A stretch of DNA of 64,000 nt from Pontivivens insulae. GTDB lineage: Bacteria > Pseudomonadota > Alphaproteobacteria > Rhodobacterales > Rhodobacteraceae. The notes beneath the pieces are model-generated. The model was not told the origin of the DNA, made no database searches, and saw only the letters and a list, made by a program, of their open reading frames with translations. The position numbers and the translations under genes were made by a program. This document shows positions 43,840 through 53,907 of this stretch, piece after piece; the stretch's first letter is position 1; each line of letters starts with the position of its first letter. The DNA lies in assembly GCF_900302495.1 (NCBI RefSeq), contig NZ_OMKW01000001.1, positions 496,001-560,000 on the forward strand, written 5' to 3'.

Positions 43840-44984
43840 GCAAGCAATTCCCGTAGGATAGCGTTTGTCAGCGGCCGTCCGGCGGCTGTCAGGCGGATGT
43901 TGTCATCAACCTTGATCAAGCCGTCCTTGCTAAGACGGTCGAGCACGTCCGCGTCAAAGGGAGCACCGTTCAGCGCTTCGAATCTTTGAAGGGACAGGCC
44001 TTCGATCAGCCGAAGCGACATGAGCGCAAGCTCTGTTGCTGCATCCTGATCTGTCAGGGCCTCACGATCTGTTTCGCCAGATCCGGCAAGGGCCGACTTC
44101 AGCCAACGTTCCGGGTTGCGCCATGTTGCCGTGGCAAATCTTTGCGTGCCGTGTGTAAGCCGCCCATGTGCGCCGGGTCCAATACCGGCATAGTCGCCAT
44201 ATCGCCAGTAAAGCCGGTTGTGGCGGCTTTCTGCTCTCGGGCGGGCATGGTTGGATATTTCATAGGCATTTAGGCCCGCATCTGACGTAAGTTCCTGTGT
44301 CAGATCATAAAAATCAGCGGCGAGCGCGTCTGTGGGTAGACCACGCAAGTTGCCGCGCGCATGCAAATCGCCAAAGCGGGTGCCGTCCTCGATGGTCAGT
44401 TGGTAGAGGGAGAGGTGATCGACGGCCATCGAGAGCGCCTCGCTCAGCTCGGCCTCCCAGTCTTGCAGGGTTTGATCCTGGCGCGCATAGATCAGATCGA
44501 AGCTGACCCGATCAAAGAGGGCACGCGCCGTGTTGAAGGCAGCCTTGGCCTCCGCCACGGAATGCATGCGGCCCAGTCGTTTCAGGTCGGAATCTCTAAG
44601 CGACTGGATTCCCATGGAGATTCTGTTGACGCCCGCATCACGGAACCCGCGAAACCGCTCAGCCTCTACAGAGGTTGGATTGGCCTCAAGGGAGATTTCA
44701 GCGTTGTCAGCGATGGTCCAGTGCTGCGCGATGGCATCAATGCATGCAGTGACCGTCTCTGGCTCCATCAGGCTGGGTGTGCCGCCGCCGAAGAAGACTG
44801 TGTCTACGGTGCGTCCCGGCGTTTCCGCTGCGGTGCGCGCGATCTCTGCCACCAAGGCGCGGCGCCAGACAGATTGGTCGACTTTGCGCCGAACATGGCT
44901 GTTAAAGTCGCAATAGGGGCATTTGGCCAAGCAGAAGGGCCAGTGCACATAGACGCCAAAACCGCCATATTCCCAATCAGGCAA
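43836..44984 (-). CDS. hemW: HemW-like heme chaperone, radical SAM family
   Basis: 382 residues. The cluster motif CxxxCxxC is in WPFCLAKCPYCDFNSHV. Further features are FFGGGTPSLM, SLEANPTSVEAERFRGF and GVNRISMGIQSL. HemW is often annotated as HemN, but it lacks the HemN N-terminal cysteine arrangement and acts in heme delivery. The start is a TTG at 44984, with GAGG six bases upstream, and it lies inside the end of rdgB (8-bp overlap). It is the last of an rph-rdgB-hemW operon. Confidence 0.92.
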   Translation of the reverse strand: MPDWEYGGFGVYVHWPFCLAKCPYCDFNSHVRRKVDQSVWRRALVAEIARTAAETPGRTVDTVFFGGGTPSLMEPETVTACIDAIAQHWTIADNAEISLEANPTSVEAERFRGFRDAGVNRISMGIQSLRDSDLKRLGRMHSVAEAKAAFNTARALFDRVSFDLIYARQDQTLQDWEAELSEALSMAVDHLSLYQLTIEDGTRFGDLHARGNLRGLPTDALAADFYDLTQELTSDAGLNAYEISNHARPRAESRHNRLYWRYGDYAGIGPGAHGRLTHGTQRFATATWRNPERWLKSALAGSGETDREALTDQDAATELALMSLRLIEGLSLQRFEALNGAPFDADVLDRLSKDGLIKVDDNIRLTAAGRPLTNAILRELLA

Positions 44985-45585
44985 GGACAGCCTCGACCAG
45001 CTTGCGGAACGCGTCAGCGCGATGGGTCAGCGGTTCTTTTTCCTCTGGTGTCATCTCGCCGAACGATCGGTCGTGGCCAAGCGGTTGGAAGCATGGATCA
45101 TAGCCGAAGCCGTTCTCGCCGCGCGGGGGCCAGGTGAAATGGCCCTCGGCGTCGCCCCGAAAAACCATATCAGTCCCGTCAGGCCAGGCGAGGCACAGCG
45201 TGCAGACGAAGCGGGCAGGTGTCGGTTCCGATGCGCCCTTGGCCTGAATCTCGTCATGTGTGCGGGTCATGGCCATGAGAAAGTCACGACCTTCGCCCGT
45301 TTCTGCCCAATCCGCGGTGTAGACGCCTGGTGCACCGTTCAGAACATCTACCTCGATGCCGCTGTCGTCACTCAGGGCGATCAGGCCGCTTTCTTTTGCG
45401 GCAAAGTGGGCCTTGATCCGCGCATTTCCGGCGAAGGTCGTTTCGGTCTCTTCAGGCTCTGGCAGCCCAAGCTCTCCGGCGGAGGTCATGGACACGCCAT
45501 AGGGGGCAAGCAAAGCTGCGATTTCGCGCAGCTTGCCCGCATTATGGGTGGCGAGAATGACTTTCTGGCCGGCGAGTTTGGTCAT
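44977..45585 (-). CDS. rdgB: RdgB/HAM1 non-canonical purine NTP pyrophosphatase
   Basis: 202 residues. It removes ITP, dITP and XTP from the pool. Motifs are [32 protein letters not shown] with [20 protein letters not shown], and [13 protein letters not shown] followed by [20 protein letters not shown]. The ATG overlaps the rph stop (ATGA). Confidence 0.95.
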   Translation of the reverse strand: MTKLAGQKVILATHNAGKLREIAALLAPYGVSMTSAGELGLPEPEETETTFAGNARIKAHFAAKESGLIALSDDSGIEVDVLNGAPGVYTADWAETGEGRDFLMAMTRTHDEIQAKGASEPTPARFVCTLCLAWPDGTDMVFRGDAEGHFTWPPRGENGFGYDPCFQPLGHDRSFGEMTPEEKEPLTHRADAFRKLVEAVLA

Positions 45586-46298
45586 CCGCCGACAGCCGCA
45601 TTCTGTGCTGCAACCAGTTCCGCGACGCCTTTTTCGGCCAGATCGAGCAGGGCGTTGAATTCTGCCCGAGAGAAGGTCGCCCCTTCGGCGGAGCCTTGGA
45701 TCTCGATCATTCCGCCCTCACCGGTCATCACGAAATTGGCGTCGGTTCCCGCAGAGCTATCCTCGGCATAGTCGAGGTCCAGGACGGGCTGGCCGCCATA
45801 GATCCCGCAGCTGACTGCCGCAACATTGCCCAGCAGTGGATCGGACTTGATGTCGCCTGCCTTCATCAGCTTGTTCACGGCAAGCCGTAGGGCGACCCAA
45901 CCCCCGGTGATCGAGGCGCAGCGGGTGCCACCATCGGCCTGAATAACATCGCAATCGACGGTGATCTGACGCTCACCCAAAGCCGGGCGATCCACGGCAG
46001 CGCGCAGGGAGCGGCCAATCAGACGCTGGATTTCCTGTGTGCGGCCCGATTGCTTGCCGGCCTGTGCTTCACGGCGGTTCCGCGTGGTTGTGGCGCGGGG
46101 CAGCATGCCATACTCCGCCGTCACCCAGCCCAGCCCGCTGTTGCGCAGGAAGGGTGGTACGCGCTCTTCGAGCGATGCGGTGCACAGAACATGGGTGTCG
46201 CCGCATTTGATGAGGCAAGAGCCTTCGGCGTGCTTGGTCACGTCTGTCTCGATGGTGATGGATCGAAGGGCGTCTAGGGCTCTGCCGGATGGGCGCAT
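45582..46298 (-). CDS. rph: Ribonuclease PH
   Basis: 238 residues. This phosphorolytic 3'-5' exoribonuclease trims tRNA 3' ends. [20 protein letters not shown] opens the family domain, then [19 protein letters not shown] with the catalytic residues and [20 protein letters not shown]. The gene diverges from hrcA, an arrangement conserved in alphaproteobacteria, and leads the rph-rdgB-hemW operon. Confidence 0.96.
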   Translation of the reverse strand: MRPSGRALDALRSITIETDVTKHAEGSCLIKCGDTHVLCTASLEERVPPFLRNSGLGWVTAEYGMLPRATTTRNRREAQAGKQSGRTQEIQRLIGRSLRAAVDRPALGERQITVDCDVIQADGGTRCASITGGWVALRLAVNKLMKAGDIKSDPLLGNVAAVSCGIYGGQPVLDLDYAEDSSAGTDANFVMTGEGGMIEIQGSAEGATFSRAEFNALLDLAEKGVAELVAAQNAAVGG

Positions 46299-46402
46299 GT
46301 CTGGCTCCTGTACATGGTCTGCGCCCCGTCTAGCCCAGCGGACCGAACCCGTCCAGCAGCGTGAGAATTGACCACCTCCTGTGGGGTGACTAGGTGTTGT
46401 CT

Positions 46403-47470
46403 ATGTCCACTGAGAATCCAGCCTATGGGGAGATGAATGAGCGCACGCGGGCCGTGTTCCGCGCGCTGGTTGAGACGTATCTGGAGAGTGGTGAGCCGGT
46501 CGGTTCGCGCACATTGACGCGCAATCTGGCAGAGCGGGTGTCGCCCGCGACCGTGCGCAATGTGATGCAGGACCTTGAATTGCTGGGCCTGCTGGACAGT
46601 CCGCATGTCAGCGCGGGTCGGATACCGACCCATCAGGGCCTGCGCCTGTTCGTTGATGGTTTCATTGAGAGCGGTGAGGTTGCCTCGATTGACCGGTCGG
46701 AGATCGAGCGCGCCGTGGGCAACGATCCTGGTGATCTGAGCGGTGCGCTGGAACGGGCCAGCGATGTTCTGTCTGGCCTGACAAATGGCGCGTCGCTTGT
46801 TCTGACCCCTCAGGTCGAAGCGCCCATTCGCCATATCGAGTTTGTGTCACTGTCTGCCGAAAAAGCCCTCGTCGTGATGGTGACGGCCGACGGGCAGGTC
46901 GAGAATCGGATCTTTACACCACCAGCCGGTTTGCCGCCGTCCGCCATGCGGGAGGCCGCGAATTTTCTAAATGCAATTCTGGAAGGGCGTACGCTGGCGG
47001 AGGCGCGGGCGATTGTAGATACCGAAATCGCAAAGCGTCGCCAGGAGCTTGATCAACTTGCACAGGGATTGGTCGAAACCGGTGTGGCCGTCTGGGCCGA
47101 GGGGCAGGGCGCGGAGCGGGACCGTCTGATCGTGCGTGGCACCTCCCATCTGTTGGATGGTGGCGCGGCGGAGGATGATCTCGATCGAATCCGGCAGCTG
47201 TTCGATGATATCGAGCGGAAGCGTGATCTGACCCAATTGCTTGATTTGACTGAAGACGGCGACGGTGTGCGCGTTTTTATCGGGTCTGAGAACAAGCTAT
47301 TCTCACTTTCGGGTTCCTCTCTGGTGGTATCTCCCTATATGAACGCTGATCGAAAGATTATCGGTGCGATTGGGGTGATTGGGCCAACGCGGCTCAACTA
47401 TGGCCGGATCGTTCCGATTGTAGATTACACCGCGCAGCTCGTGGGCCGTCTGATGCTGAAGGGCAACTGA
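46403..47470 (+). CDS. hrcA: Heat-inducible transcription repressor HrcA
   Basis: 355 residues from the ATG at 46403; a GTG at 46394 is also in frame. The N-terminal winged helix (ETYLESGEPVGSRTLTRNL then SPATVRNVMQDLELLGLL) and SAGRIPTHQGLRLFVDGFIE are diagnostic. HrcA represses chaperone genes through CIRCE operators. No CIRCE sequence was seen before hrcA itself, nor before dnaK. A possible TTGACC (46368) with a weak TAGGTG 17 bp later would place the start point on the ATG. It precedes grpE. Confidence 0.93.
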   Translation: MSTENPAYGEMNERTRAVFRALVETYLESGEPVGSRTLTRNLAERVSPATVRNVMQDLELLGLLDSPHVSAGRIPTHQGLRLFVDGFIESGEVASIDRSEIERAVGNDPGDLSGALERASDVLSGLTNGASLVLTPQVEAPIRHIEFVSLSAEKALVVMVTADGQVENRIFTPPAGLPPSAMREAANFLNAILEGRTLAEARAIVDTEIAKRRQELDQLAQGLVETGVAVWAEGQGAERDRLIVRGTSHLLDGGAAEDDLDRIRQLFDDIERKRDLTQLLDLTEDGDGVRVFIGSENKLFSLSGSSLVVSPYMNADRKIIGAIGVIGPTRLNYGRIVPIVDYTAQLVGRLMLKGN

Positions 47471-47505
47471 GCTGCGCACCCGACCAACGACGGAAGAGAC
47501 CGACG

Positions 47506-48072
47506 ATGTCCGACGAAAAGACAAGCGAAGAAACGCTGGCTGAGATCCTTGAGGCGGAAGCTGAAGGGGTTGAGCCAGAGGGTGAAGGCTATGCCGACCC
47601 GGATGCAGAGATTGATGAGCTGCGCACCCGATTGGCCGAGACAGAAGACAAGCTTCTGCGCGCCTATGCGGAGATGGAAAATCTGCGCAAGCGGGCGGAG
47701 CGGGATCGCCGCGACGCGGAGACCTATGGCGGCACAAAGCTCGCCCGCGAGCTGCTGCCTGTCCATGACAATCTGAAACGCGCCGTTGATGCTGTCACGG
47801 ATGAACAGCGCGAGGCCGCGGGTTCGCTGATTGAAGGTGTCGAGCTGACTCAGCGCGAGTTGCTGAACGCGTTTGAGAAGCACAAGATCACGCGCGTGAA
47901 CCCGGAAATGGGTGAAAAGTTCGATGCGAAGCTGCATCAGGCGATGTTTGAGGCACCATTGCCCGGCACAACTGCCGGGACCGTCATTCAGGTCATGACA
48001 GAAGGCTTCATGATAGGAGATCGTCTGTTGCGCCCGGCGCAGGTCGGCGTCTCCTCTGGCAGCCCGGACTAA
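47506..48072 (+). CDS. grpE: Nucleotide exchange factor GrpE
   Basis: 188 residues. GrpE releases ADP from DnaK. An acidic N-terminus (ILEAEAEGVEPEGEGYADPD) is followed by a long coiled-coil (about residues 35-90) with AYAEMENLRKRAERDRRDAE and a beta-rich C-terminal domain ending GFMIGDRLLRPAQVGVSSG. It sits 35 bp downstream of hrcA in the same operon, while dnaK and dnaJ are 11-14 kb away. Confidence 0.95.
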   Translation: MSDEKTSEETLAEILEAEAEGVEPEGEGYADPDAEIDELRTRLAETEDKLLRAYAEMENLRKRAERDRRDAETYGGTKLARELLPVHDNLKRAVDAVTDEQREAAGSLIEGVELTQRELLNAFEKHKITRVNPEMGEKFDAKLHQAMFEAPLPGTTAGTVIQVMTEGFMIGDRLLRPAQVGVSSGSPD

Positions 48073-48121
48073 ACAGGCCACGATTTCTGCGCTATGCCGT
48101 GCTCAGCAAGAGGAGTACGGC

Positions 48122-48727
48122 ATGCGCATCACCACGGAAGAGCAGCTTCGCGAGCACTACCGCCCCAAAGGGGGACGGTCGGTGGAAAAGGAGCTGACCT
48201 CACTCGACATGCATTGTCGTGCCTTTATTGCGGCGTCTCCTTTCTGTGTTGTGGGAACACGGGGGCCGCAGGGCCAGGATGTGACGCCGCGCGGTGATGC
48301 ACCGGGATTTGTTCGTGTAGATGAGGCGGGTCATCTTTTGTTACCCGATCGCCCGGGAAACAATCGCCTCGACACGTTGACGAACCTGCTGCATGACCCC
48401 CAAATCAGCCTGATCTTCATGATCCCCACCGTGGCTGAGACGTTGCGGGTGCGTGGATCTGCTGAAATTCGGGTGGATGACGATCTGCGTGCGCAATTCG
48501 AAGTGGACGGAAAACGACCCGCATCCGTTCTGAAGATCACGGTATCCTGTGCCTATCTGCATTGCGCCAAGGCGTTCATGCGCTCTGGCCTCTGGTCGCC
48601 GCAGGGTTGGCCCGAGGCACGACCGGTGCCCAGTATGGGTCAGATGATACGCGATCAAATCGGCTCTACCGATCGTGTCGAGGGGCAGGCGGAGATGGAA
48701 GCTCGTTACCAAAAAGCGCTCTATTGA
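48122..48727 (+). CDS. Pyridoxamine 5'-phosphate oxidase family (FMN-binding split barrel) protein
   Basis: 201 residues. The split-barrel fold is suggested by [40 protein letters not shown] and [20 protein letters not shown]. This subgroup (MSMEG_1061-like) contains flavin-binding proteins of unknown substrate. An AGAGGAG precedes the ATG. The last 7 bp overlap the end of mutS on the other strand. Confidence 0.8.
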   Translation: MRITTEEQLREHYRPKGGRSVEKELTSLDMHCRAFIAASPFCVVGTRGPQGQDVTPRGDAPGFVRVDEAGHLLLPDRPGNNRLDTLTNLLHDPQISLIFMIPTVAETLRVRGSAEIRVDDDLRAQFEVDGKRPASVLKITVSCAYLHCAKAFMRSGLWSPQGWPEARPVPSMGQMIRDQIGSTDRVEGQAEMEARYQKALY

Positions 48728-51369
48728 GCGTTTTGTGCCAAGTCCTTTAACTCATATATAAGATTGAGTGCATCCTTTGGTGTAAGGGTATCCGGCAGGA
48801 TTTCAGAGAGCGCGGCATCAACTGCGCTGGGTTGAGACATCGGTTTTGACACAGGTGTCGGCGCGACACTGAAAAGAGGTAGGTCATCTATAAGAGTACG
48901 GGATTTACCGCCCTTCTCACGCTCACCTTCCTCTAGCGCTTCCAGAACAACACGGGCGCGTTCGACGACGGAAGGTGGCAGGCCCGCCAACTTTGCGACC
49001 TGGACGCCATAGGATCGGTCTGCCGCGCCTTCGCGCACCTCGTGCAGAAAGATCACGTCGCCTTCCCATTCGCGGACCGCCACGGTCGCATTGGATACGC
49101 CTTCCAACGAACCGGCAAGTGCTGTGAGTTCATGATAGTGGGTCGCGAACAGAGCGCGGCAGCCATTGACCGATTGCAGGTGTTCCAACGTTGCCCACGC
49201 GATAGAAAGGCCGTCATACGTTGCGGTGCCGCGACCAATCTCATCAAGAATGACAAGCGCGCGTGAGCCGGCCTGATTCAGGATGGCGGCAGTCTCAACC
49301 ATCTCAACCATGAAGGTTGAGCGACCACGGGCCAAATCGTCCGCAGCCCCGACACGGGAGAAGACCTGATCGACCAAGCCGATATGGGCAGAAGTTGCGG
49401 GCACGAAAGCGCCCATCTGCGCCAGAAGGGCGATCACAGCATTCTGACGCAGCCAGGTGGATTTACCTGCCATGTTCGGACCGGTCAGCAGGACGATGCG
49501 CGCGGCTTCATCCTCTGCGGTTAGATCACAGTCATTGGGGATGAACTGTGCGCCGCTCTGACGGCGCAACGCCTGCTCGACGACAGGATGGCGACCGGCC
49601 TCAACGGCAAAGGCGCGGGATGCATCGAGGCGAGGACGGACCCAATCACCCTCCACCGCCAATTCAGCCAATGCGGTGGTGACGTCCAACTGGGCCAAGG
49701 CGCGGGCTGCCTGATTGATCTGTTGTCCATAGTCGACGATTGCCTCACGCAGACGGGCAAATACGGCCAGCTCAAGCTCCTGCGCGCGCGCACCGGCGTT
49801 GAGGATCTTCGTCTCCATCTCGCTCAGCTCAACCGTGGTGAACCGCACCGCATTGGCCGTGGTTTGGCGATGGATGAACGTCTCGGAATGGGGTGGGGAC
49901 AACATCTTGTCGGCGTGGGTGGCCGTAACCTCCACAAAATAGCCGAGCACGTTGTTATGCTTGATTTTCAGGGCATTGATGCCCGTCAGCTCCGCAAACT
50001 CGGTTTGCATGGCAGCGATGATCGAACGTCCTTCGTCACGCAGGGTGCGCGCCTCATCCAGATCGACCTCCACACCTTCTGCGACGAACCCGCCGTCGCG
50101 GGCCAGCAGCGGCGGCTCCGCAACCAGCGAGGATTGAAGCAGGTTCGCCAATGCATCATGCCCCTGCAAATCGGCGGCGATATCCTCAAGCAAAGCGACA
50201 TCACTTCCATCGAGATGGGCGGCAAGCTTTGACGCAGCGCTCAGCCCGTCGCGGATGTTCGTGAGGTCGCGCGGACCACCCCGATCGAGGGAAAGACGGG
50301 TCAGCGCGCGGTCCATATCCGGGGCGGCACGCAGGGCGTCGCGCAGGTCACGGGCAAGGCTGCGGTGATGAGTGAAATGCTCAACACCATCGTGCCATCG
50401 TGCAATCAATGTCAGGTCGGTGGAGGGCGCAGTCAGCCGACGTTCCAGCAAGCGTGCACCCGGTCCGGTGACGGTTCTGTCTATGGCAGCGAGCAGTCCA
50501 CCGGCACGCGAACCGGCCAGTGAGTGGGTCAGTTCCAGATTTCGGCGGGTGGCTGCATCAATCTCAACCGCGCTGCCCTGCACCTCTCGTATTGGTGGGC
50601 GAATAAGCGGCAAGCGCCCCTTCTGCGTCATGTCGATATAGTCGACCAGTGCACCCATGGCGGCGATCTCCGCCCGCTCAAACTGACCAAACCCGTCGAG
50701 TGAACCGGTATTATAGAGTTTAAGAAGGCGTTGGGTGGCCGACTGGCTGTCAAAGCTGGATGCGGCGAGCGGTGTGACCGTAGCACCCGCCTCTGCGATG
50801 ACATCGAAGCCGTTTGCCCCTTCCGCGATCAGCACTTCGCGCGGTGCGATGCGAGCGAGCGTCGGGCCGAACATCACGGCGGGACAGGGGGAGACGTGAA
50901 ATTCTCCGGTTGAGATGTCGAGCCAGGCCAGCGCGCCCTCGCCCCGTATCTCAGCCCGTGCGGCGAGGTAGTTGTTACGCCGGGCATCCAACAACGTGTC
51001 TTCGGTCAGGGTACCGGGGGTGACGAGGCGAACAACCTCGCGACGCACTACGGCCTTGTAGCCTCGCTTCTTGGCTTCAGCCGGGCTTTCCATCTGCTCG
51101 CAGACGGCCACGCGGAAGCCTTTACGGATCAGGGTCAGCAGGTAGTTTTCGGCAGCATGGTGCGGGACACCGCACATCGCGATATCCTCCCCCTCATGCT
51201 TTCCCCGCTTGGTGAGTGCAATGTCGAGTGCTGCGGCAGCTGCCACTGCATCATCAAAGAACAGCTCATAAAAATCGCCCATCCGATAAAACAGCAAAGC
51301 CTCCGGGTGCTGGGCCTTGATCTCCAGATATTGCGCCATCATCGGCGTGACGGTGGAAGCAGTGCTCAT
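48721..51369 (-). CDS. mutS: DNA mismatch repair protein MutS
   Basis: 882 residues. The mismatch-binding Phe-x-Glu is in the N-terminal [18 protein letters not shown]. The ATPase has [20 protein letters not shown] as Walker A and [20 protein letters not shown] as Walker B, with the C-terminal MutL/clamp region after it. The ATG at 51369 was chosen over an upstream in-frame start because family proteins begin about ten residues before MMAQYLEIK. No mutL is adjacent. Confidence 0.96.
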   Translation of the reverse strand: MSTASTVTPMMAQYLEIKAQHPEALLFYRMGDFYELFFDDAVAAAAALDIALTKRGKHEGEDIAMCGVPHHAAENYLLTLIRKGFRVAVCEQMESPAEAKKRGYKAVVRREVVRLVTPGTLTEDTLLDARRNNYLAARAEIRGEGALAWLDISTGEFHVSPCPAVMFGPTLARIAPREVLIAEGANGFDVIAEAGATVTPLAASSFDSQSATQRLLKLYNTGSLDGFGQFERAEIAAMGALVDYIDMTQKGRLPLIRPPIREVQGSAVEIDAATRRNLELTHSLAGSRAGGLLAAIDRTVTGPGARLLERRLTAPSTDLTLIARWHDGVEHFTHHRSLARDLRDALRAAPDMDRALTRLSLDRGGPRDLTNIRDGLSAASKLAAHLDGSDVALLEDIAADLQGHDALANLLQSSLVAEPPLLARDGGFVAEGVEVDLDEARTLRDEGRSIIAAMQTEFAELTGINALKIKHNNVLGYFVEVTATHADKMLSPPHSETFIHRQTTANAVRFTTVELSEMETKILNAGARAQELELAVFARLREAIVDYGQQINQAARALAQLDVTTALAELAVEGDWVRPRLDASRAFAVEAGRHPVVEQALRRQSGAQFIPNDCDLTAEDEAARIVLLTGPNMAGKSTWLRQNAVIALLAQMGAFVPATSAHIGLVDQVFSRVGAADDLARGRSTFMVEMVETAAILNQAGSRALVILDEIGRGTATYDGLSIAWATLEHLQSVNGCRALFATHYHELTALAGSLEGVSNATVAVREWEGDVIFLHEVREGAADRSYGVQVAKLAGLPPSVVERARVVLEALEEGEREKGGKSRTLIDDLPLFSVAPTPVSKPMSQPSAVDAALSEILPDTLTPKDALNLIYELKDLAQNAQ

Positions 51370-51575
51370 CGGGTGGACCTGTACGCGGGACGTTCGAAGG
51401 ACTTCTACCACCGGGGCAAAACAAGGGCCACCGCCCGGATCATTCAGCGGGCTTTTGCAGGGCGGTGCTGTCGGATGCGCAAATTCCTTCAGACCGGGCT
51501 TTGCGTTTACGGGTTTCGCCCCGGATATGATTTGAGTAATAAAGCCTCACTCATACTGGCCCTGAGGATAATAAA

Positions 51576-53834
51576 ATGACCCAAAAGACCCGGATCACGG
51601 ATCAGGAAGCGCTTGCCTATCACCTGTCTCCGTCCCCCGGTAAGCTGGAGGTGCGCGCCTCCACCGCGATGACAACGCAGCGGGATCTTTCGCTCGCCTA
51701 CTCACCTGGCGTTGCGGTTCCCGTACAAGCGATCGCGGATGATCCGTCGCTGGCCTATGACTACACGACCAAGGGAAATATGGTCGCGGTGATCTCTAAC
51801 GGATCGGCCATTCTGGGACTGGGCAATCTGGGCCCGCTCGCCTCCAAACCCGTGATGGAGGGCAAGGCCGTGCTCTTCAAACGGTTTGCCGATGTGAACT
51901 CCATCGATCTGGAGCTCGACACGCAGGACCCAGACGAATTCATCTCGGCCGTGAAGCTGATGGGGCCAAGCTTTGGCGGTATTAACCTTGAGGATATCAA
52001 GGCACCTGAATGCTTCATCATCGAGCAGCGGTTGAAGGAGGAGATGGACATCCCTGTCTTCCACGACGACCAGCATGGCACAGCCGTGATCTGCGCGGCG
52101 GGGCTGATCAATGCGCTCAAGATCTCGGGGAAGAGGATTGAAGACTGCAAGATCGTGCTGAATGGCGCAGGGGCTGCCGGGATTGCTTGTATTGAGCTGA
52201 TCAAGGCGATGGGCGCTCGACACGACAACTGTATCGTCTGCGACACGAAGGGCGTGATCTGGCAAGGTCGGACCGAGGGGATGAATCAGTGGAAATCGGC
52301 CCACGCCGCCGTGACCGAAGACCGCTCGCTTGAAGATGCGATGCGAGGCGCGGATGTCTTCCTCGGCGTGTCGGTCAAAGGGGCTGTCACTGCCGAGATG
52401 GTCGCGAGCATGGCAGACAATCCGGTCATCTTCGCAATGGCGAACCCTGATCCAGAGATCACGCCAGAGGAGGCGAACGCGGTTCGCGAGGATGCCATCG
52501 TTGCGACGGGCCGTTCGGATTACCCCAATCAGGTCAACAACGTCCTGGGCTTTCCCTACCTTTTCCGTGGCGCGCTCGACATTCATGCCCGCGCGATCAA
52601 TGACGAGATGAAAATCGCCTGCGCCAATGCTCTGGCAGAGCTTGCCCGGCAGGATGTCCCCGATGAGGTCGCAATGGCCTATGGCCGCAAGCTGCAATTC
52701 GGGCCGGACTATATCATTCCGACACCGTTCGATCCGCGCCTGATCCATGTCATTCCGCCCGCGGTGGCGAAGGCCGGGATGGACACTGGTGTTGCCCGTC
52801 GACCGATCATCGACATGGAAGCGTATGAGCTGACGCTGAAAGCACGGCTCGATCCCACGGCCTCCATCCTCGATGGCCTGTTCAACCGTGCAAAGGATGC
52901 GCAGGCGCGGATGATCTTTGCAGAAGGGGATGATGAACGGGTGGTGCGTGCAGCACTCGCCTATCAGCGGTCAGGGCTTGGTGAAGCCATTGTGGTCGGA
53001 CGCCGGGATGAAATCGCGATCATGTTGGAGGAGGCAGGCCAGGAAGAGGCCATCGATGCGCTGACCATCGTGAATGCCGGGACGGTCGATAATCTTCAGG
53101 AGATGGCGGACTATCTTTATCAGCGTCTCCAGCGCAAAGGATATGATCAGCGGGACTGCTACCGCCTCGCCAGTCGCGACCGGCATGTGTTCTCGTCGCT
53201 CTTGCTGGCCCATGACTATGGGGACGGAGTCGTCACGGGTGCGACCCGGAAGGCCGCGCAGGTGTTGGCTAATATCAATCATGTCTTCGATGCGACAGCG
53301 GCCGATGGGGCTGTCGGTATATCCGCCATTTTGCACAATGGACGGCTTGTGCTGATTGCGGACACCCTCGTTCATGAATGGCCAGAACGTGAGGATCTGG
53401 CCAGCATTGCCGAGCGGGCGGCGGATGTGGCCCGCGGACTGGGGATCGAACCGCGCGTTGCGTTCTGCTCCTTCTCCAACTTTGGGTATCCCGTTTCAGA
53501 GCGGGCAGAGAAGATGCACCACGCGGTCGAAGCGCTCGACGCACGCGATGTGGACTTCGAGTATGATGGCGAAATGACGGTCGATGTGGCGCTGAATGCA
53601 GAGGTGCTTTCGAGCTATCCGTTCTGCCGTCTGTCAGGACCGGCCAATATTTTGGTCGTGCCGGCGCGGCACTCCGCCTCGATCTCGGTCAAGATGATGC
53701 AGGAACTGGCAGGGGCAACGGTGATTGGACCGATCCTGACCGGCATTGACCGGCAGGTGAAGCTTTGCTCCACCACGTCTACCGTCAGCGACATCCTGCA
53801 CATGGCCGTCATGGCCGCCTGCCGCGTGGGCTGA
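51576..53834 (+). CDS. maeB: NADP-dependent malic enzyme with phosphotransacetylase-like domain
   Basis: 752 residues, the two-domain form. The malic enzyme part (1-430) has LAYSPGVAVPVQAIADDPSL, the malate/metal site PVFHDDQHGTAVICAAGLIN, and NAD(P) binding LNGAGAAGIACIELIKAMGA. The C-terminal part (from 430, RMIFAEGDDERVVRAALAYQ) resembles phosphotransacetylase and is regulatory. It oxidises malate to pyruvate and CO2, making NADPH. It diverges from mutS across about 200 bp and ends at a strong bidirectional terminator. Confidence 0.95.
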   Translation: MTQKTRITDQEALAYHLSPSPGKLEVRASTAMTTQRDLSLAYSPGVAVPVQAIADDPSLAYDYTTKGNMVAVISNGSAILGLGNLGPLASKPVMEGKAVLFKRFADVNSIDLELDTQDPDEFISAVKLMGPSFGGINLEDIKAPECFIIEQRLKEEMDIPVFHDDQHGTAVICAAGLINALKISGKRIEDCKIVLNGAGAAGIACIELIKAMGARHDNCIVCDTKGVIWQGRTEGMNQWKSAHAAVTEDRSLEDAMRGADVFLGVSVKGAVTAEMVASMADNPVIFAMANPDPEITPEEANAVREDAIVATGRSDYPNQVNNVLGFPYLFRGALDIHARAINDEMKIACANALAELARQDVPDEVAMAYGRKLQFGPDYIIPTPFDPRLIHVIPPAVAKAGMDTGVARRPIIDMEAYELTLKARLDPTASILDGLFNRAKDAQARMIFAEGDDERVVRAALAYQRSGLGEAIVVGRRDEIAIMLEEAGQEEAIDALTIVNAGTVDNLQEMADYLYQRLQRKGYDQRDCYRLASRDRHVFSSLLLAHDYGDGVVTGATRKAAQVLANINHVFDATAADGAVGISAILHNGRLVLIADTLVHEWPEREDLASIAERAADVARGLGIEPRVAFCSFSNFGYPVSERAEKMHHAVEALDARDVDFEYDGEMTVDVALNAEVLSSYPFCRLSGPANILVVPARHSASISVKMMQELAGATVIGPILTGIDRQVKLCSTTSTVSDILHMAVMAACRVG

Positions 53835-53848
53835 TTTCTTCTTGGTCC

Positions 53849-53907
53849 AAATATCCCCGCCGGAGGCGCTGACCCGGCTGTCACAAAGCCTCCGGCGGGG
53901 ATATTTT
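53849..53907. terminator. Bidirectional terminator between maeB and the RND pump
   Basis: A 19-bp perfect stem (arms 53849-53867 and 53888-53906; start AAATATCCCCGCCGGAGG) with a 20-base loop. T-runs follow on the plus strand and, through the AAA at the other end, on the minus strand. The RND stop codon begins at the edge of the right arm. Confidence 0.85.

Noticed and set aside
46299-46402. CIRCE operator before hrcA
   Set aside because: No TTAGCACTC or GAGTGCTAA half-site can be read in the gap.
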